Source: Methylacidiphilum sp. Yel
GTDB lineage: Bacteria > Verrucomicrobiota > Verrucomicrobiia > Methylacidiphilales > Methylacidiphilaceae
Assembly: GCF_004421185.1 (NCBI RefSeq)
Contig: NZ_LXQB01000078.1
Span: 1-64,000, forward strand
Direction: 5' to 3'
Length of the DNA stretch: 64,000 nt
Numbering within the stretch: position 1 is the first letter of the stretch; each line of letters opens with the position of its first letter. A model generated the notes under the pieces. It had not been told where the DNA came from and ran no database searches. It saw only the letters and a list, made by a program, of their open reading frames with translations. Shown here in pieces: positions 55,008 through 63,710 of the stretch. The position numbers and the translations under genes were made by a program.

Positions 55008-56355
55008 AGATCCATTCTTTGAAAATAAAAAGAATAGCTACCAATATCGTTGGGACTAATGCCATTATAAAAAGCTTAGTTGAAGCAATCCCATCTGGAA
55101 AAAACTTTCTAAGAAGGGACAGTCCCACTAAGTTAGGAGCATTTGCTATAATCGTTAAGCCACCACCGGATAAAGCACCCCCAATAATAGCTCTTTTTTT
55201 CATTTCGTCTAATTCCGGAACAATTAATGTAGCTAAGTAGGATATAAGGGCATTATCATTAAAAGAACTCAGCATAACAGAAACTACATAGAGAGGCAAA
55301 AAAGACAGATGGCTTAATAGTCGATTGATCCACCAAGATTGAAGATTTCCAAAGACTTCAAGAGAGGCCAAAAAGAATCCTACTAAAAAAGCTTTTTGCA
55401 GAGGAATTTCTCCTTGATAAGATTTCGTGGCGTCCACAAAAGACAGAAAAAAAACGAGAATTCCAAATAAAAGTAAAAAATAGTCTTTTATAATGACCGT
55501 AGAAACAAGGAACCCAATATTGCCAATGACTATCCAAAGAGGAATTTTTTCTCGCAGAGATTCAGCTTGCCCAGTTTCAGCCAAAAGGCTCAATCTTTCT
55601 TTTTCTAACCTTTTAAATTCTTCTTGGAATACAAAATAGTACAAGAGATTGGCAAGGACTATGCCACAGACAAAGACAAATCCAAAATGAATAAGCATAT
55701 AGAAGCTATCCCATTGCCATTTTTGAGAAACCAGAACAACCGGTGGAGCTGCATAATTCGTAAGAGCCCCTCCAATTGAAACATTGAAAAAAAGGAGTCC
55801 TATCGTCCCATAAGCTAAAGACTGTTTGGGGTTTAAACAGAAAAACTTTTCTGCTAGCAACAGTGCACTGATCGTTATGGCCGAAGCTTCCGTTATGAAA
55901 GACCCGAAAATCGGGCCGAGTGTTAATATCAAAAACCACCAACATGTTACGCTGTCTTTTGTTATTCGAGCAAAACAGCCTATAAGCCTTTGCGATATAT
56001 AGAGAATTGGTTGAGCCGAAGAAATAATCATTAAAACGGCAACAAATAAAGCTTCTGTATATTCCGTTTTCAATTTTAACTTTTCAAGGGTTGCGTTCCA
56101 ACCAAATCGATACAAAGACACCATTAAAAGCGGCAAAAGCCATAATCCAAAGATGATTTCTACCTCTCCTAGATAGCGGACGAGAACCCCAAAGAAATAG
56201 AGCCAATGGCTCCTAGTCATTTTTCCACCGCTTCTCTGCCATGCATAATCGATCAACGCTTCTCCTTTGCCAAATAGTACAGGAGAAACCAACGTATGAA
56301 AAACGGCTAGGAAAAAAAATCCTGTCGCTAAATAATCAAAAGGATCTAAAACCAT
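55000..56355 (-). CDS. Putative Na+/H+ antiporter (Na_H_antiport_3 family)
   Basis: This is an inner-membrane protein of 451 residues with about eleven transmembrane helices. Segments typical of this poorly studied antiporter family are LGPIFGSFITEASAITISALLLAEKFF, GLLFFNVSIGGALTNYAAPPVVLV, SSFNDNALISYLATLIVPEL and GGGLTIIANAPNLVGLSLLRKFFP. Conserved Asp/Asn in membrane helices (E in FITEAS, SFNDNA) fit ion exchange. Sodium or lithium export against protons is inferred from the family. The start (ATG 56355) has no Shine-Dalgarno sequence but follows a 389-nt structured non-coding leader. Confidence 0.82.
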   Translation of the reverse strand: MVLDPFDYLATGFFFLAVFHTLVSPVLFGKGEALIDYAWQRSGGKMTRSHWLYFFGVLVRYLGEVEIIFGLWLLPLLMVSLYRFGWNATLEKLKLKTEYTEALFVAVLMIISSAQPILYISQRLIGCFARITKDSVTCWWFLILTLGPIFGSFITEASAITISALLLAEKFFCLNPKQSLAYGTIGLLFFNVSIGGALTNYAAPPVVLVSQKWQWDSFYMLIHFGFVFVCGIVLANLLYYFVFQEEFKRLEKERLSLLAETGQAESLREKIPLWIVIGNIGFLVSTVIIKDYFLLLFGILVFFLSFVDATKSYQGEIPLQKAFLVGFFLASLEVFGNLQSWWINRLLSHLSFLPLYVVSVMLSSFNDNALISYLATLIVPELDEMKKRAIIGGALSGGGLTIIANAPNLVGLSLLRKFFPDGIASTKLFIMALVPTILVAILFIFKEWIFK

Positions 56356-56744
56356 ACTTAAAAATAAAAAAAATTATCCCCAATTTTTTCAATGGGAAGT
56401 GCTCCAACCAGAAACAGGCCCAAAAAAGCAGCAAGTGCTTGTTGCCCTATCCAACAGATTATTATTGCAGCAGTCCCATAGTGACTATCAGATTAATTCG
56501 ACTGCCTCAGCTCCCCCTTATACCTGTCTAAACAGGTAGCAAGCGGACATTCAGCTTTGCCGAGGAGCCAGGTTTATGCAACGTCTGACAGGCCCAAAAC
56601 TTTTTTGCTACTTATCCCTATGTTAATTAATCTCTTCCTCTTGGATAGTCGAGAAGATATTTGAGCAGTCTTCAATCAAACTGATTGAATCCTCTTATTT
56701 AATTGTGGATTTAAGACTAATCCAATAGAAGGACAAACATTCTT
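56356..56744 (-). promoter_or_regulatory. Long structured leader of the antiporter gene, candidate ion riboswitch
   Basis: This is 389 nt without a gene between bioA and the antiporter, unusually long for this region. Minus-strand RNA could form a 7-bp long-range stem (56605-56611 with 56536-56542) enclosing a G/C-rich stretch that contains CCTGGCTCCTCGGCAAAGC. It could instead form a 7-bp hairpin (56521-56527 with 56532-56538), which shares 3 nt with the first. A terminator-like hairpin lies nearer the start codon. Competing stems plus a terminator before an ion-transporter gene is the layout of transcription-attenuating riboswitches; Na+ and Li+ riboswitches precede such genes. The class was not identified from memory. 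Confidence 0.45.
56422..56445 (-). terminator. Candidate intrinsic terminator in the antiporter leader
   Basis: On the minus strand the stem GCAACAA/TTGCTGC (one A-C mismatch) closes on a GCAC loop and is followed directly by six T. It ends 67 nt before the antiporter start codon. It could also end bioA-independent transcription entering from upstream, but bioA is read away from it, so it most likely belongs to the leader. Confidence 0.5.
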
Positions 56745-58139
56745 TTATTTGTCCACAGGTAGGATATCATTGAGAGCTTTATATAAGGCCCATACCATAC
56801 CTTCTATGTCCTCCAAGGACGAACAATAGGGCGGCACAAGAATAAGAACATTCTTGATAGCTCGAGTGACAAGACCATAGTCTTTTGCCTTTTCGCTGAC
56901 TGCCCATCCTATATCAAGATTAGAATCGGTAAGCCTGTTTTTATTTTTATCTTTGAGGATTTCTACTGCTAACACGGCTCCTTCTACCCTCACATCTCCC
57001 ACTAAAGGATGCTGCCAAAAAATAGTAGAAGAAGATTTTAATTGTCTAGAAAGAGTCTTTATCCACTCGAGTGTGTTTTCTTGCTCGAAAATTGTTAAAT
57101 TTTCCAAAGCCGAAGCACAAGCTAGCGGATTAGCCGTATAACTATGTCCATGAAGAAAAGCCTCCTCATAGCCCCCTTTGAAGTCATCAAAGATCTCTTC
57201 TTTGATAAGGGTTGCGGCTATGGGCAATGTACCTCCCGACAACCCTTTAGCCAAACAGATAAAGTCGGCATATACATCTTCTTTGTGGGATGCAATCAAT
57301 TGGCCTGTCCTTCCCATGCCACTAAAAACTTCATCGACAATAAAAAAAGCTCCAGCTTCCTTAGTTACCTTAAAAGCTTCTTTTAAATACCCTTCTGGAT
57401 GCATCCACATTCCCGATGCTCCTTGAATTTTGGGCTCTATGATCAGCGCTGCCAGTCTCTTTTTATTTTTTTCGATTGCCTTTTTCAGTGCATCAAGGCA
57501 TTCCCAGGAACAAATTTTCGATTCTCTTGCATCGATTCCCCTACAGCTTTTAGCCTTATTCCACCGGCAGTGGAAACAGGATGGGGCAGGCAGGCTTTCC
57601 GAATCAAAAAGCAACTCTTTAAACCGGCTCTGAAATGGGATAGAAGAAACACTCATCGCACCAACTGTATCTCCATGATAACTGCCTTCTAAACAAAGAA
57701 ATAAAGTCCTTTCCTTTTCCTTTCTTTGCTTTAAAGCCTGCCAAGCTATTTTAATTGCTGTTTCTACAGCGGTAGAACCATTATCAGAAAAAAAAACCCT
57801 GTACTTGTTTGCGCTACCTTGAGAAATAAGCAAAGAAAGTTTTTGTCCTAGATTAACCGCCCACGGATGCGTATTTCCTAAAAAGGAAACATGATCGATT
57901 TTTTCTAGACACGCTAATATCGCTTTAATAATACGCGGATGACGATGCCCATGGGTGGTAGTCCAAATTGAGGAATTGCCATCCCAAAACCTATTTTTCT
58001 TCCTATCAAAAAGATAACACCCTTGAGCTTTCTCTATAACAAGAGGTTCATACGGCGGATCGAACCATTTATTATAGGGAGTAAACGGATGCCAAAGGAA
58101 TTGTTTATCCGCCGCAATAATCGAATGAACTTCAGACAT
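56745..58139 (-). CDS. bioA: Adenosylmethionine--8-amino-7-oxononanoate aminotransferase
   Basis: BioA converts KAPA to DAPA in biotin synthesis, with SAM as amino donor. The 464-residue class III PLP aminotransferase begins with DKQFLWHPFTPY, and contains the WDGNSSIWTTTHGHRHP segment, GSTAVETAIKIA, IIEPKIQGASGMWMHPEGYLKEA, IVDEVFSGMGRTG and the PLP lysine K298 in CLAKGLSGG. HGHSYTANPLACA follows. The WHPFTPY-type start separates BioA from other class III enzymes. It lies 21 bp after bioF in the same operon. Confidence 0.95.
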   Translation of the reverse strand: MSEVHSIIAADKQFLWHPFTPYNKWFDPPYEPLVIEKAQGCYLFDRKKNRFWDGNSSIWTTTHGHRHPRIIKAILACLEKIDHVSFLGNTHPWAVNLGQKLSLLISQGSANKYRVFFSDNGSTAVETAIKIAWQALKQRKEKERTLFLCLEGSYHGDTVGAMSVSSIPFQSRFKELLFDSESLPAPSCFHCRWNKAKSCRGIDARESKICSWECLDALKKAIEKNKKRLAALIIEPKIQGASGMWMHPEGYLKEAFKVTKEAGAFFIVDEVFSGMGRTGQLIASHKEDVYADFICLAKGLSGGTLPIAATLIKEEIFDDFKGGYEEAFLHGHSYTANPLACASALENLTIFEQENTLEWIKTLSRQLKSSSTIFWQHPLVGDVRVEGAVLAVEILKDKNKNRLTDSNLDIGWAVSEKAKDYGLVTRAIKNVLILVPPYCSSLEDIEGMVWALYKALNDILPVDK

Positions 58140-58160
58140 AAGAGCTTATAGAAGATTTTA

Positions 58161-59336
58161 TTATACCAAACATTTTTTCAGAGCGCCCTTCAAATAGTCG
58201 ATTTGTTCGGTAGAATGGAGTGCTGTCAGCGTGATCCTTAATCTTGCTGTCCCTTTAGGCACAGTGGGATAACGAATAGGAGGAAGATAAATCCCCTTTT
58301 TTTCTAGCTCTTGGGATACTTGGATGGCTTTAGCCTCCTCTCCAATTAGAATGGGAATAATGGGAGAAAAGAAAAGACGGCTATTGGGGCTTTCTTCCAT
58401 AAAATAAGCAAGGTTGTCTTGTAGTTTCTTTCTTAGCTCTATGCCACTCTCTGATTTAATGATATTGAGGGCAGAGCAAGCCGCTGCAATGGATGAAGGA
58501 CTAAGAGCAGTGGAAAAGATAAACGATCTGCCTTTGTTGATTACCCAATCTATTAGCAGAGCTGTCGAGGCAATATAGCCTCCCTGAGATCCTAACGCTT
58601 TAGAAAAAGTTCCCATTAAGACATCTACCTTATCCATTAGCTTCAGGCAACTGGCCAGACCATTGCCCTCTTCTCCTACTATGCCTTCAGCATGGGCATC
58701 ATCTAATAAAAGCAACCCTTCATATCTCTCTTTGAGTTCAACAATCTCTGCCAGTGGGGCTACATCCCCATCCATAGAAAAAATAGATTCGCTAATAATC
58801 AATATCTTTTCGTAGCTTGTCGCATATCTATCCAAGAGCTGTTTTAAGTTTTGGATATCATTATGCCCAAAGACCCTGATTGTAGCCTGACTTAATCTGG
58901 CTCCATCCCATAATGAAGCATGGCAGAGCTTATCCATTAAAATCAAATCTGATTTGCCCACTAGAGCTGGTATAGTCCCAATAGCTGCACTATATCCTGT
59001 GGGGAAAATCAAGGTCTTTTCTTTCCCTTTCCATTGCGCTAATGCTTTTTCAAGAGGAGAAAAAAGGGGATTGTTTCCTGACAGCAACCGAGAAGCCGAA
59101 CAACTGGCTCCATATTCCTGGATCGCCTGCTGCGCCTTCTCCTTGACAAGTGGATGTCGGGAAAGCCCAAGATAATCGTTTGAGGAAAAATTTATGATCA
59201 GTTTTGCTTCGTATTCAGCCCGCATCCCTTCTATCGGCCGCAAATCCTTTAGTCTACGGAATAGATTTTTATTTTTAAGCTCATCAAGCCCTTTTGCAAA
59301 CTTCTGAACGAAGTTTTTTTCGCCTTCAACAATCAT
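58161..59336 (-). CDS. bioF: 8-amino-7-oxononanoate synthase
   Basis: BioF condenses pimeloyl thioester with L-alanine to KAPA. The 391-residue alpha-oxoamine synthase has NFSSNDYLGLSRHP, SRLLSGNNPLFSPLEKALA, LLLDDAHAEGIVGEEGNG, and the PLP lysine K246 in GTFSKALGSQGGY, followed by FSTALSPSSIAAA. Related family members (KBL, serine palmitoyltransferase) are possible by sequence, but the adjoining bioA settles it. The ATG overlaps the amidohydrolase stop (ATGA). No bioB, bioD or pimelate genes are in the window. Confidence 0.93.
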   Translation of the reverse strand: MIVEGEKNFVQKFAKGLDELKNKNLFRRLKDLRPIEGMRAEYEAKLIINFSSNDYLGLSRHPLVKEKAQQAIQEYGASCSASRLLSGNNPLFSPLEKALAQWKGKEKTLIFPTGYSAAIGTIPALVGKSDLILMDKLCHASLWDGARLSQATIRVFGHNDIQNLKQLLDRYATSYEKILIISESIFSMDGDVAPLAEIVELKERYEGLLLLDDAHAEGIVGEEGNGLASCLKLMDKVDVLMGTFSKALGSQGGYIASTALLIDWVINKGRSFIFSTALSPSSIAAACSALNIIKSESGIELRKKLQDNLAYFMEESPNSRLFFSPIIPILIGEEAKAIQVSQELEKKGIYLPPIRYPTVPKGTARLRITLTALHSTEQIDYLKGALKKCLV

Positions 59337-60556
59337 AAAGCTTCTGTAGAATGAACAACCTTTCCATTGATAATAACAACCGAAGGCTCTTTTTGCTCAT
59401 AAAGGAGAGCTTCCAATGGATCAGAAGAAGAAGAATTAAAAGGGATAACCGCCAGATCCGCATAGGCACCGACAGCAATTTCTCCAAGTTTGCCTTGCAG
59501 TCCCAAAGCCTTAGCAGGATTAACTGTAACCATCTTCCACCAATCTCCAATGGATATTTCTGGGAATGCTTGTCGAGCCTTCTGTATTTCTTTTCTCATA
59601 TCCAAAGAGTCGTTGGAGGCCAGGCTATCTGTCCCCAAAACGACATTGACTCCTCTAGATAAAAGCTGCCTTAAAGGAAAAGGATCATGACCAAAAAAAG
59701 CATGCGATTTAGGACAATAAACAACATTCCAAGAATTTTTTTTAAACCAATCCCAATCAGTCTCGTCTAGATAATTAAGATGGACTAAAAAGGCATTTTT
59801 AGTCAACAGCTCATTTTCAGCAAGAAAACGAAGTGGCGTGGATGTTTTAAACCTTGCACTCCTTTGCTCTATTCGAGAAATAAAATCAAACAACCCTCCT
59901 TTTTTTTGCGTGAACATCTCATATTCTTCATAGGATTCTGCCACATGAGTCATTAATAATCCATTTTTTTGAAGACACCACCTCTTTGATAACTCGTATA
60001 ATTCAGGGCTTGCCGTATAGGGAGCATGCGGAGAGAGTCCAATAGCTGTCGAAGAAGATTGGTTGGTAAAAAAAAGAAGAGAGCCAGCTAATTTTTCATC
60101 CGTCCAATAAGAGCAGTTGACATCGATAAGCTCAAGAAAACTAAAGACCCGTAATGGATAAGAGGATTCAAAAAGGAAAATTTCAGGTATGGATACGATA
60201 TCAAGTACACAGGTAGTGGCTGATTTCAAAAGCAAATCGATACCCATGCGATGGGCTTTGAGATAATCAATTGCCGAGAATGTCTTTTTAAATCGAATAA
60301 GAGTCTGCAGCCAATCCACAAAATATCCTTTGGAAGCTGACAATTTCCCCTTCAATAGCGTGTATTCTAAATGACAGTGAGAATTGATAAACCCAGGAAA
60401 AATTATGGAATTGCCTACCTCAAGGACTTTTTCTCCTTCCAGTGCTTCCAAAGAAGTCGCCACCTCGACGATTTTATTTCCTCTGATTCGAATTGCTCCA
60501 GGGGATAATATCAACCCCGGTTTACATACAACATGGGAAGCTTTGAGAAGAAACAT
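59333..60556 (-). CDS. Amidohydrolase, aminodeoxyfutalosine/nucleoside deaminase-like
   Basis: This is a metal-dependent hydrolase of 407 residues in the ATZ/TRZ-MtaD branch. Metal ligands are H60 and H62 (NSHCHLEY), a histidine in SPHAPYT, H in MTHVAES and D in GTDSLASND. GFINSHCH and the final VGAYADLAVI strands are typical. Relatives deaminate 6-aminodeoxyfutalosine (MqnF, menaquinone synthesis), S-adenosylhomocysteine or guanine; the sequence alone does not choose, and MqnF is the favoured guess. It is the first gene of the operon with bioF (4-bp overlap) and bioA. Confidence 0.82.
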   Translation of the reverse strand: MFLLKASHVVCKPGLILSPGAIRIRGNKIVEVATSLEALEGEKVLEVGNSIIFPGFINSHCHLEYTLLKGKLSASKGYFVDWLQTLIRFKKTFSAIDYLKAHRMGIDLLLKSATTCVLDIVSIPEIFLFESSYPLRVFSFLELIDVNCSYWTDEKLAGSLLFFTNQSSSTAIGLSPHAPYTASPELYELSKRWCLQKNGLLMTHVAESYEEYEMFTQKKGGLFDFISRIEQRSARFKTSTPLRFLAENELLTKNAFLVHLNYLDETDWDWFKKNSWNVVYCPKSHAFFGHDPFPLRQLLSRGVNVVLGTDSLASNDSLDMRKEIQKARQAFPEISIGDWWKMVTVNPAKALGLQGKLGEIAVGAYADLAVIPFNSSSSDPLEALLYEQKEPSVVIINGKVVHSTEAL

Positions 60557-60843
60557 TCAGTTTGAATTCTATTTGAAGGAAAATAAAAATAAAGGCAAAA
60601 TTGTATAAGTCAGACTCCTCATTCACCCAAAGATAAAAAGGCTTTTCCCTTATATTTTTTCCTCCAAATAGCTCCTCTCAAAAAGGGTGGAGTCTTATAA
60701 AATTATATTCCTTTAGCTTATAGAAGGCCTATCTGATAGGCTCATAGAAAGCTAAAAAGAAGAAAAGAAAAATCCCTGGGGAACTAAGAGGATTGTTAGT
60801 CAACCAGAGCCGCCTGAGCTTCAAAGAAAATAAAAGAACATGT
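60557..60843 (-). other. Intergenic region with two inverted-repeat structures
   Basis: There is no gene in these 287 nt between the PAP2 gene and the amidohydrolase. Two structures are visible. GACTCC/ACCC (60613-60628) can pair with GGGT/GGAGTC (60685-60694), giving a long-range stem in the leader of the amidohydrolase-bio operon. TTTAGCTT (60712-60719) pairs with AAGCTAAA (60749-60756) around an inner GCCTAT/ATAGGC hairpin, just after the PAP2 gene. The second lacks a clean T-run, so terminator function is uncertain. Confidence 0.4.
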
Positions 60844-61503
60844 TTAAGAAAGCTCTTTTTTCCCTTCCTTTTTAATGAAAGGAAGGTTAAGGGGCAAAGT
60901 AGGATATTGGGAATAGAGTTTTGGAAAACATAATGGAGCGTATTTCTTCCAAAGCCAATGCAAGCAATAAAGGAATGTGTAGGAATAAATTATGGAGATT
61001 ATCCAACCAGCACAAATATCTGAAGGATAATGCACTCCCATGTATATTCTTGAGTAGCTTACCATGAAAACCCATAACCAGAACCAAATAGCCGGTAACC
61101 CATAAACGGCTGTAGCCATGACCGCAGCAGCTGTATTATTGGCTGCATGTCCAGAAGGAAAAGATCTTCCCTTGGCCCGCTGTCCTGTCCTCGAAGGATT
61201 TGAATAGTATATTTGATTTGATTTTTCCACAACTCTAACATTGGGAAGGACCTGAAAAGGTCTTGGTCTTTGGACCACTTCTTTGATTGTATCAACGATT
61301 AGCCGATCACCAACGAGAACAGAAAAAAGCACTAAAATAACAAACAACCGTTCTCTAAATTTACCAAAATAAAGGATGAAAATTCCTAATACCCATAAAG
61401 GCAAACGAAAATTCCCCAAATCAGAAATAAAAGGCATCAACTTATCCAGCCATGGCGTATGCGCTCCATTGATCCAATAAAAGACAAAAAGATCCAGCGA
61501 CAT
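60844..61503 (-). CDS. PAP2-family membrane phosphatase
   Basis: The protein has 219 residues and five to six transmembrane helices. The three acid-phosphatase motifs are present: KEVVQRPRP, PSGHAANNTAA and SRIYMGVHYPSD. Such enzymes dephosphorylate undecaprenyl diphosphate, phosphatidate or similar lipids on the outer face of the inner membrane. Recycling of the peptidoglycan carrier is a sensible guess given the family. It lies 20 bp downstream of copA, so probably in one transcript. The C terminus is basic and hydrophilic. Confidence 0.9.
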   Translation of the reverse strand: MSLDLFVFYWINGAHTPWLDKLMPFISDLGNFRLPLWVLGIFILYFGKFRERLFVILVLFSVLVGDRLIVDTIKEVVQRPRPFQVLPNVRVVEKSNQIYYSNPSRTGQRAKGRSFPSGHAANNTAAAVMATAVYGLPAIWFWLWVFMVSYSRIYMGVHYPSDICAGWIISIIYSYTFLYCLHWLWKKYAPLCFPKLYSQYPTLPLNLPFIKKEGKKELS

Positions 61504-61523
61504 CGACCAAGAGAGAGAAAAGT

Positions 61524-63710
61524 TTATCGTTTATAAAGCCTCAAAGCATTCCCAATAACAAACAGATCCGATAATCCCATAGCGGCCGCGCAAACCGAAG
61601 GAGACATTTTTCCCATCACCGCAAGAGGAATAGCTAGGGTATTATACAAGAAAGCCCAAAAAAGATTTTCTTTTATCGTTTTAAGGGTTTTATCACTAAT
61701 TTCTAAGAGAACTGGAATAATTTCTATATCCGCATTCAGCAACACAATATCAGCGGATTCCTTAGCAATATCACTAGCATTCAAAACGGCAATTCCTAGA
61801 TCTGCTTGAGCTAGAGCTGGAGCGTCATTTATCCCATCTCCAATAAAAGCAATCGATTTACCCTTTTCCTGAAACCTCTTAACGACAGCGGCTTTCTCTT
61901 CAGGACGGACTTCAGCGATTATGTTTTCAGGGGGAATACCTATTTCTATTCCAAATTTCATGGCAATTTCCTTTTTATCTCCAGAAAGGATGTATACGGT
62001 ATAGCCTCTAGCTAAGAGTTTTGCAATGACCGTTTTAGCATGAGGTTTAATAGGGGCATACACAGGATAAAAAGCCAACAGTTTCTCCTCCATAGATAAT
62101 CCAATTCCGATAGAGCTATTCATTTGTTGATCCCAACCACTGACACCTAGGCTTTTTAGCCATGAAACAGAACCCAACCTTACTACTCGATCTTCATAAA
62201 TCGCTTGGATGCCCGCTCCTGGCTTTTCTTGCCACTGCTTCAAAGGAACAGGTTGAGAACTTTTACACTTTTCTGCCAGCGCACGGCTTATTGGATGGAG
62301 ACTTGATTCGCAAAGAGAATAAGCAAGTGCATCTGCAAAGGAAGGATCTTGAACGAAATAAGTTGGATTGCCTATACTTAATACAGGTTCCGTTAAAGTT
62401 CCAGTTTTGTCGAAAATAACATCTTTAATTTTTCCGCATTTTTCAAGGGCAGATCCGTCCCTGATCAATACTCCTAAAGAAGCCAGTCGATTTGATGCCA
62501 CCATAATTGCCGCAGGTGTCGCCAAGCCCATAGCGCATGGACAGGCTACTACAAGAACAGAGGCCGCTCTAATTAGTGCCGTTTCCCACTTGACCTTTGC
62601 TGACATCCCCCATCCCAAAGCTGTCATAATGGCTATAGCGATAACCACAATCACAAAAACACTACTTATCTTGTCCACAAAATTCTGGATGGAAGCCCGA
62701 CTTTCCTGAGCTTTCAAAACAACTTCAGCAATATGGGCAAGCACCGTTTTTTCTCCCGAAGAACTCACGCGAATCACCAGTCGAGCATTAAGGTTAAGGG
62801 TTCCCGCTAATACTTTTTTACCTGGAGCCTTATCAACTGGTCTACTTTCTCCTGTTAGCATGCTTTCATCTACAAGTCCTTCTCCATCAATTACCTCTCC
62901 ATCCACCGGAATCCGTTCACCCGGTTTCAAAACTACTCTTTGACCGACAGAAAGGGTCTCGACAGGTACTTTTTTTTCTACGTTATTGTCCAACAAAAGA
63001 TTTGCATAAGGAGGGGCCAGCTCCAAAAGCTTCTTAAGAGTCCTGTTGGCTTTACTTGAGACCCTTGCCTCCAGCCAATGTCCAGCACTCACCAGAGTGA
63101 TAATGGCTGCCGCTTCATCAAAGTAGTAATGTTCTATAATTCCAGGAAAGAGGAGACCCAAAGTGCTTAAAAGAAAAGCTGAAGAACTGCCTAAAGAGAC
63201 AAGGGTGTCCATGTCCAATCTGCCACTACGAATCTGACGATAGGCTCCTAGATAAAAGGAAGAGCCACTGATTATTTGAACAGGTAAAGCCAGCAAAAAT
63301 AGATAAAGTCCAAAGAAGAAATTCCAATGCACATACAACGTCGTCATCCACGAAGAGGGTACCGAAAGGCTAAAGAGGAAGTTCCCTAACCAGAAAGGAG
63401 GGGATCGTACGGTAAATTGGCTTATATAAAGGAGAGTTGTCAGAAACACACCTAGAAAAAGAGATCGGGTCCAACGCTTGGAAGCCTCCTCTTCCTCTTC
63501 TTCTTCCATCAACTTTGCCTCATAGCCAGCACTCTTAACCGCCTCCATAAGCTGTGCAGGCTGACAGCCTTCTTCAGCATTTACCACCGCTCGAGATGTT
63601 TCGAGATCCACATGAGCCGATACTACCTTGGGAACTTGTGTGAGGGCGTTTCGAACATGCCTCACACAATTACTACATGTCATCCCTTCAATTCGTAACT
63701 TTATTTTCAT
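61524..63710 (-). CDS. copA: Copper-exporting P1B-type ATPase
   Basis: The protein has 728 residues. A single N-terminal heavy-metal domain carries GMTCSNC (residues 9-15). Helices MA and MB (about 85-170) precede the core. The actuator has MLTGES, the membrane metal site is CPC (C390-P391-C392, in VVACPCAMGLATPAA), the phosphorylated aspartate is D434 in DKTGTL, and the hinge is GDGINDAPALAQADLG. CPC plus the Asn/Met-Ser pattern in the last helices (MGLSDLF) points to Cu+ export. It relieves copper stress and may supply metal to cuproenzymes. No copper regulator or chaperone gene is next to it. Confidence 0.94.
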   Translation of the reverse strand: MKIKLRIEGMTCSNCVRHVRNALTQVPKVVSAHVDLETSRAVVNAEEGCQPAQLMEAVKSAGYEAKLMEEEEEEEASKRWTRSLFLGVFLTTLLYISQFTVRSPPFWLGNFLFSLSVPSSWMTTLYVHWNFFFGLYLFLLALPVQIISGSSFYLGAYRQIRSGRLDMDTLVSLGSSSAFLLSTLGLLFPGIIEHYYFDEAAAIITLVSAGHWLEARVSSKANRTLKKLLELAPPYANLLLDNNVEKKVPVETLSVGQRVVLKPGERIPVDGEVIDGEGLVDESMLTGESRPVDKAPGKKVLAGTLNLNARLVIRVSSSGEKTVLAHIAEVVLKAQESRASIQNFVDKISSVFVIVVIAIAIMTALGWGMSAKVKWETALIRAASVLVVACPCAMGLATPAAIMVASNRLASLGVLIRDGSALEKCGKIKDVIFDKTGTLTEPVLSIGNPTYFVQDPSFADALAYSLCESSLHPISRALAEKCKSSQPVPLKQWQEKPGAGIQAIYEDRVVRLGSVSWLKSLGVSGWDQQMNSSIGIGLSMEEKLLAFYPVYAPIKPHAKTVIAKLLARGYTVYILSGDKKEIAMKFGIEIGIPPENIIAEVRPEEKAAVVKRFQEKGKSIAFIGDGINDAPALAQADLGIAVLNASDIAKESADIVLLNADIEIIPVLLEISDKTLKTIKENLFWAFLYNTLAIPLAVMGKMSPSVCAAAMGLSDLFVIGNALRLYKR

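Noticed and set aside
56521-56611. Cobalamin or TPP riboswitch upstream of the antiporter
   Set aside because: No B12-box or thi-box consensus could be found; the structured leader is kept as an unassigned candidate.
59326-59550. Minus-strand open frame of 74 codons
   Set aside because: It is a Leu/Ser-rich shadow of the amidohydrolase gene in another frame.
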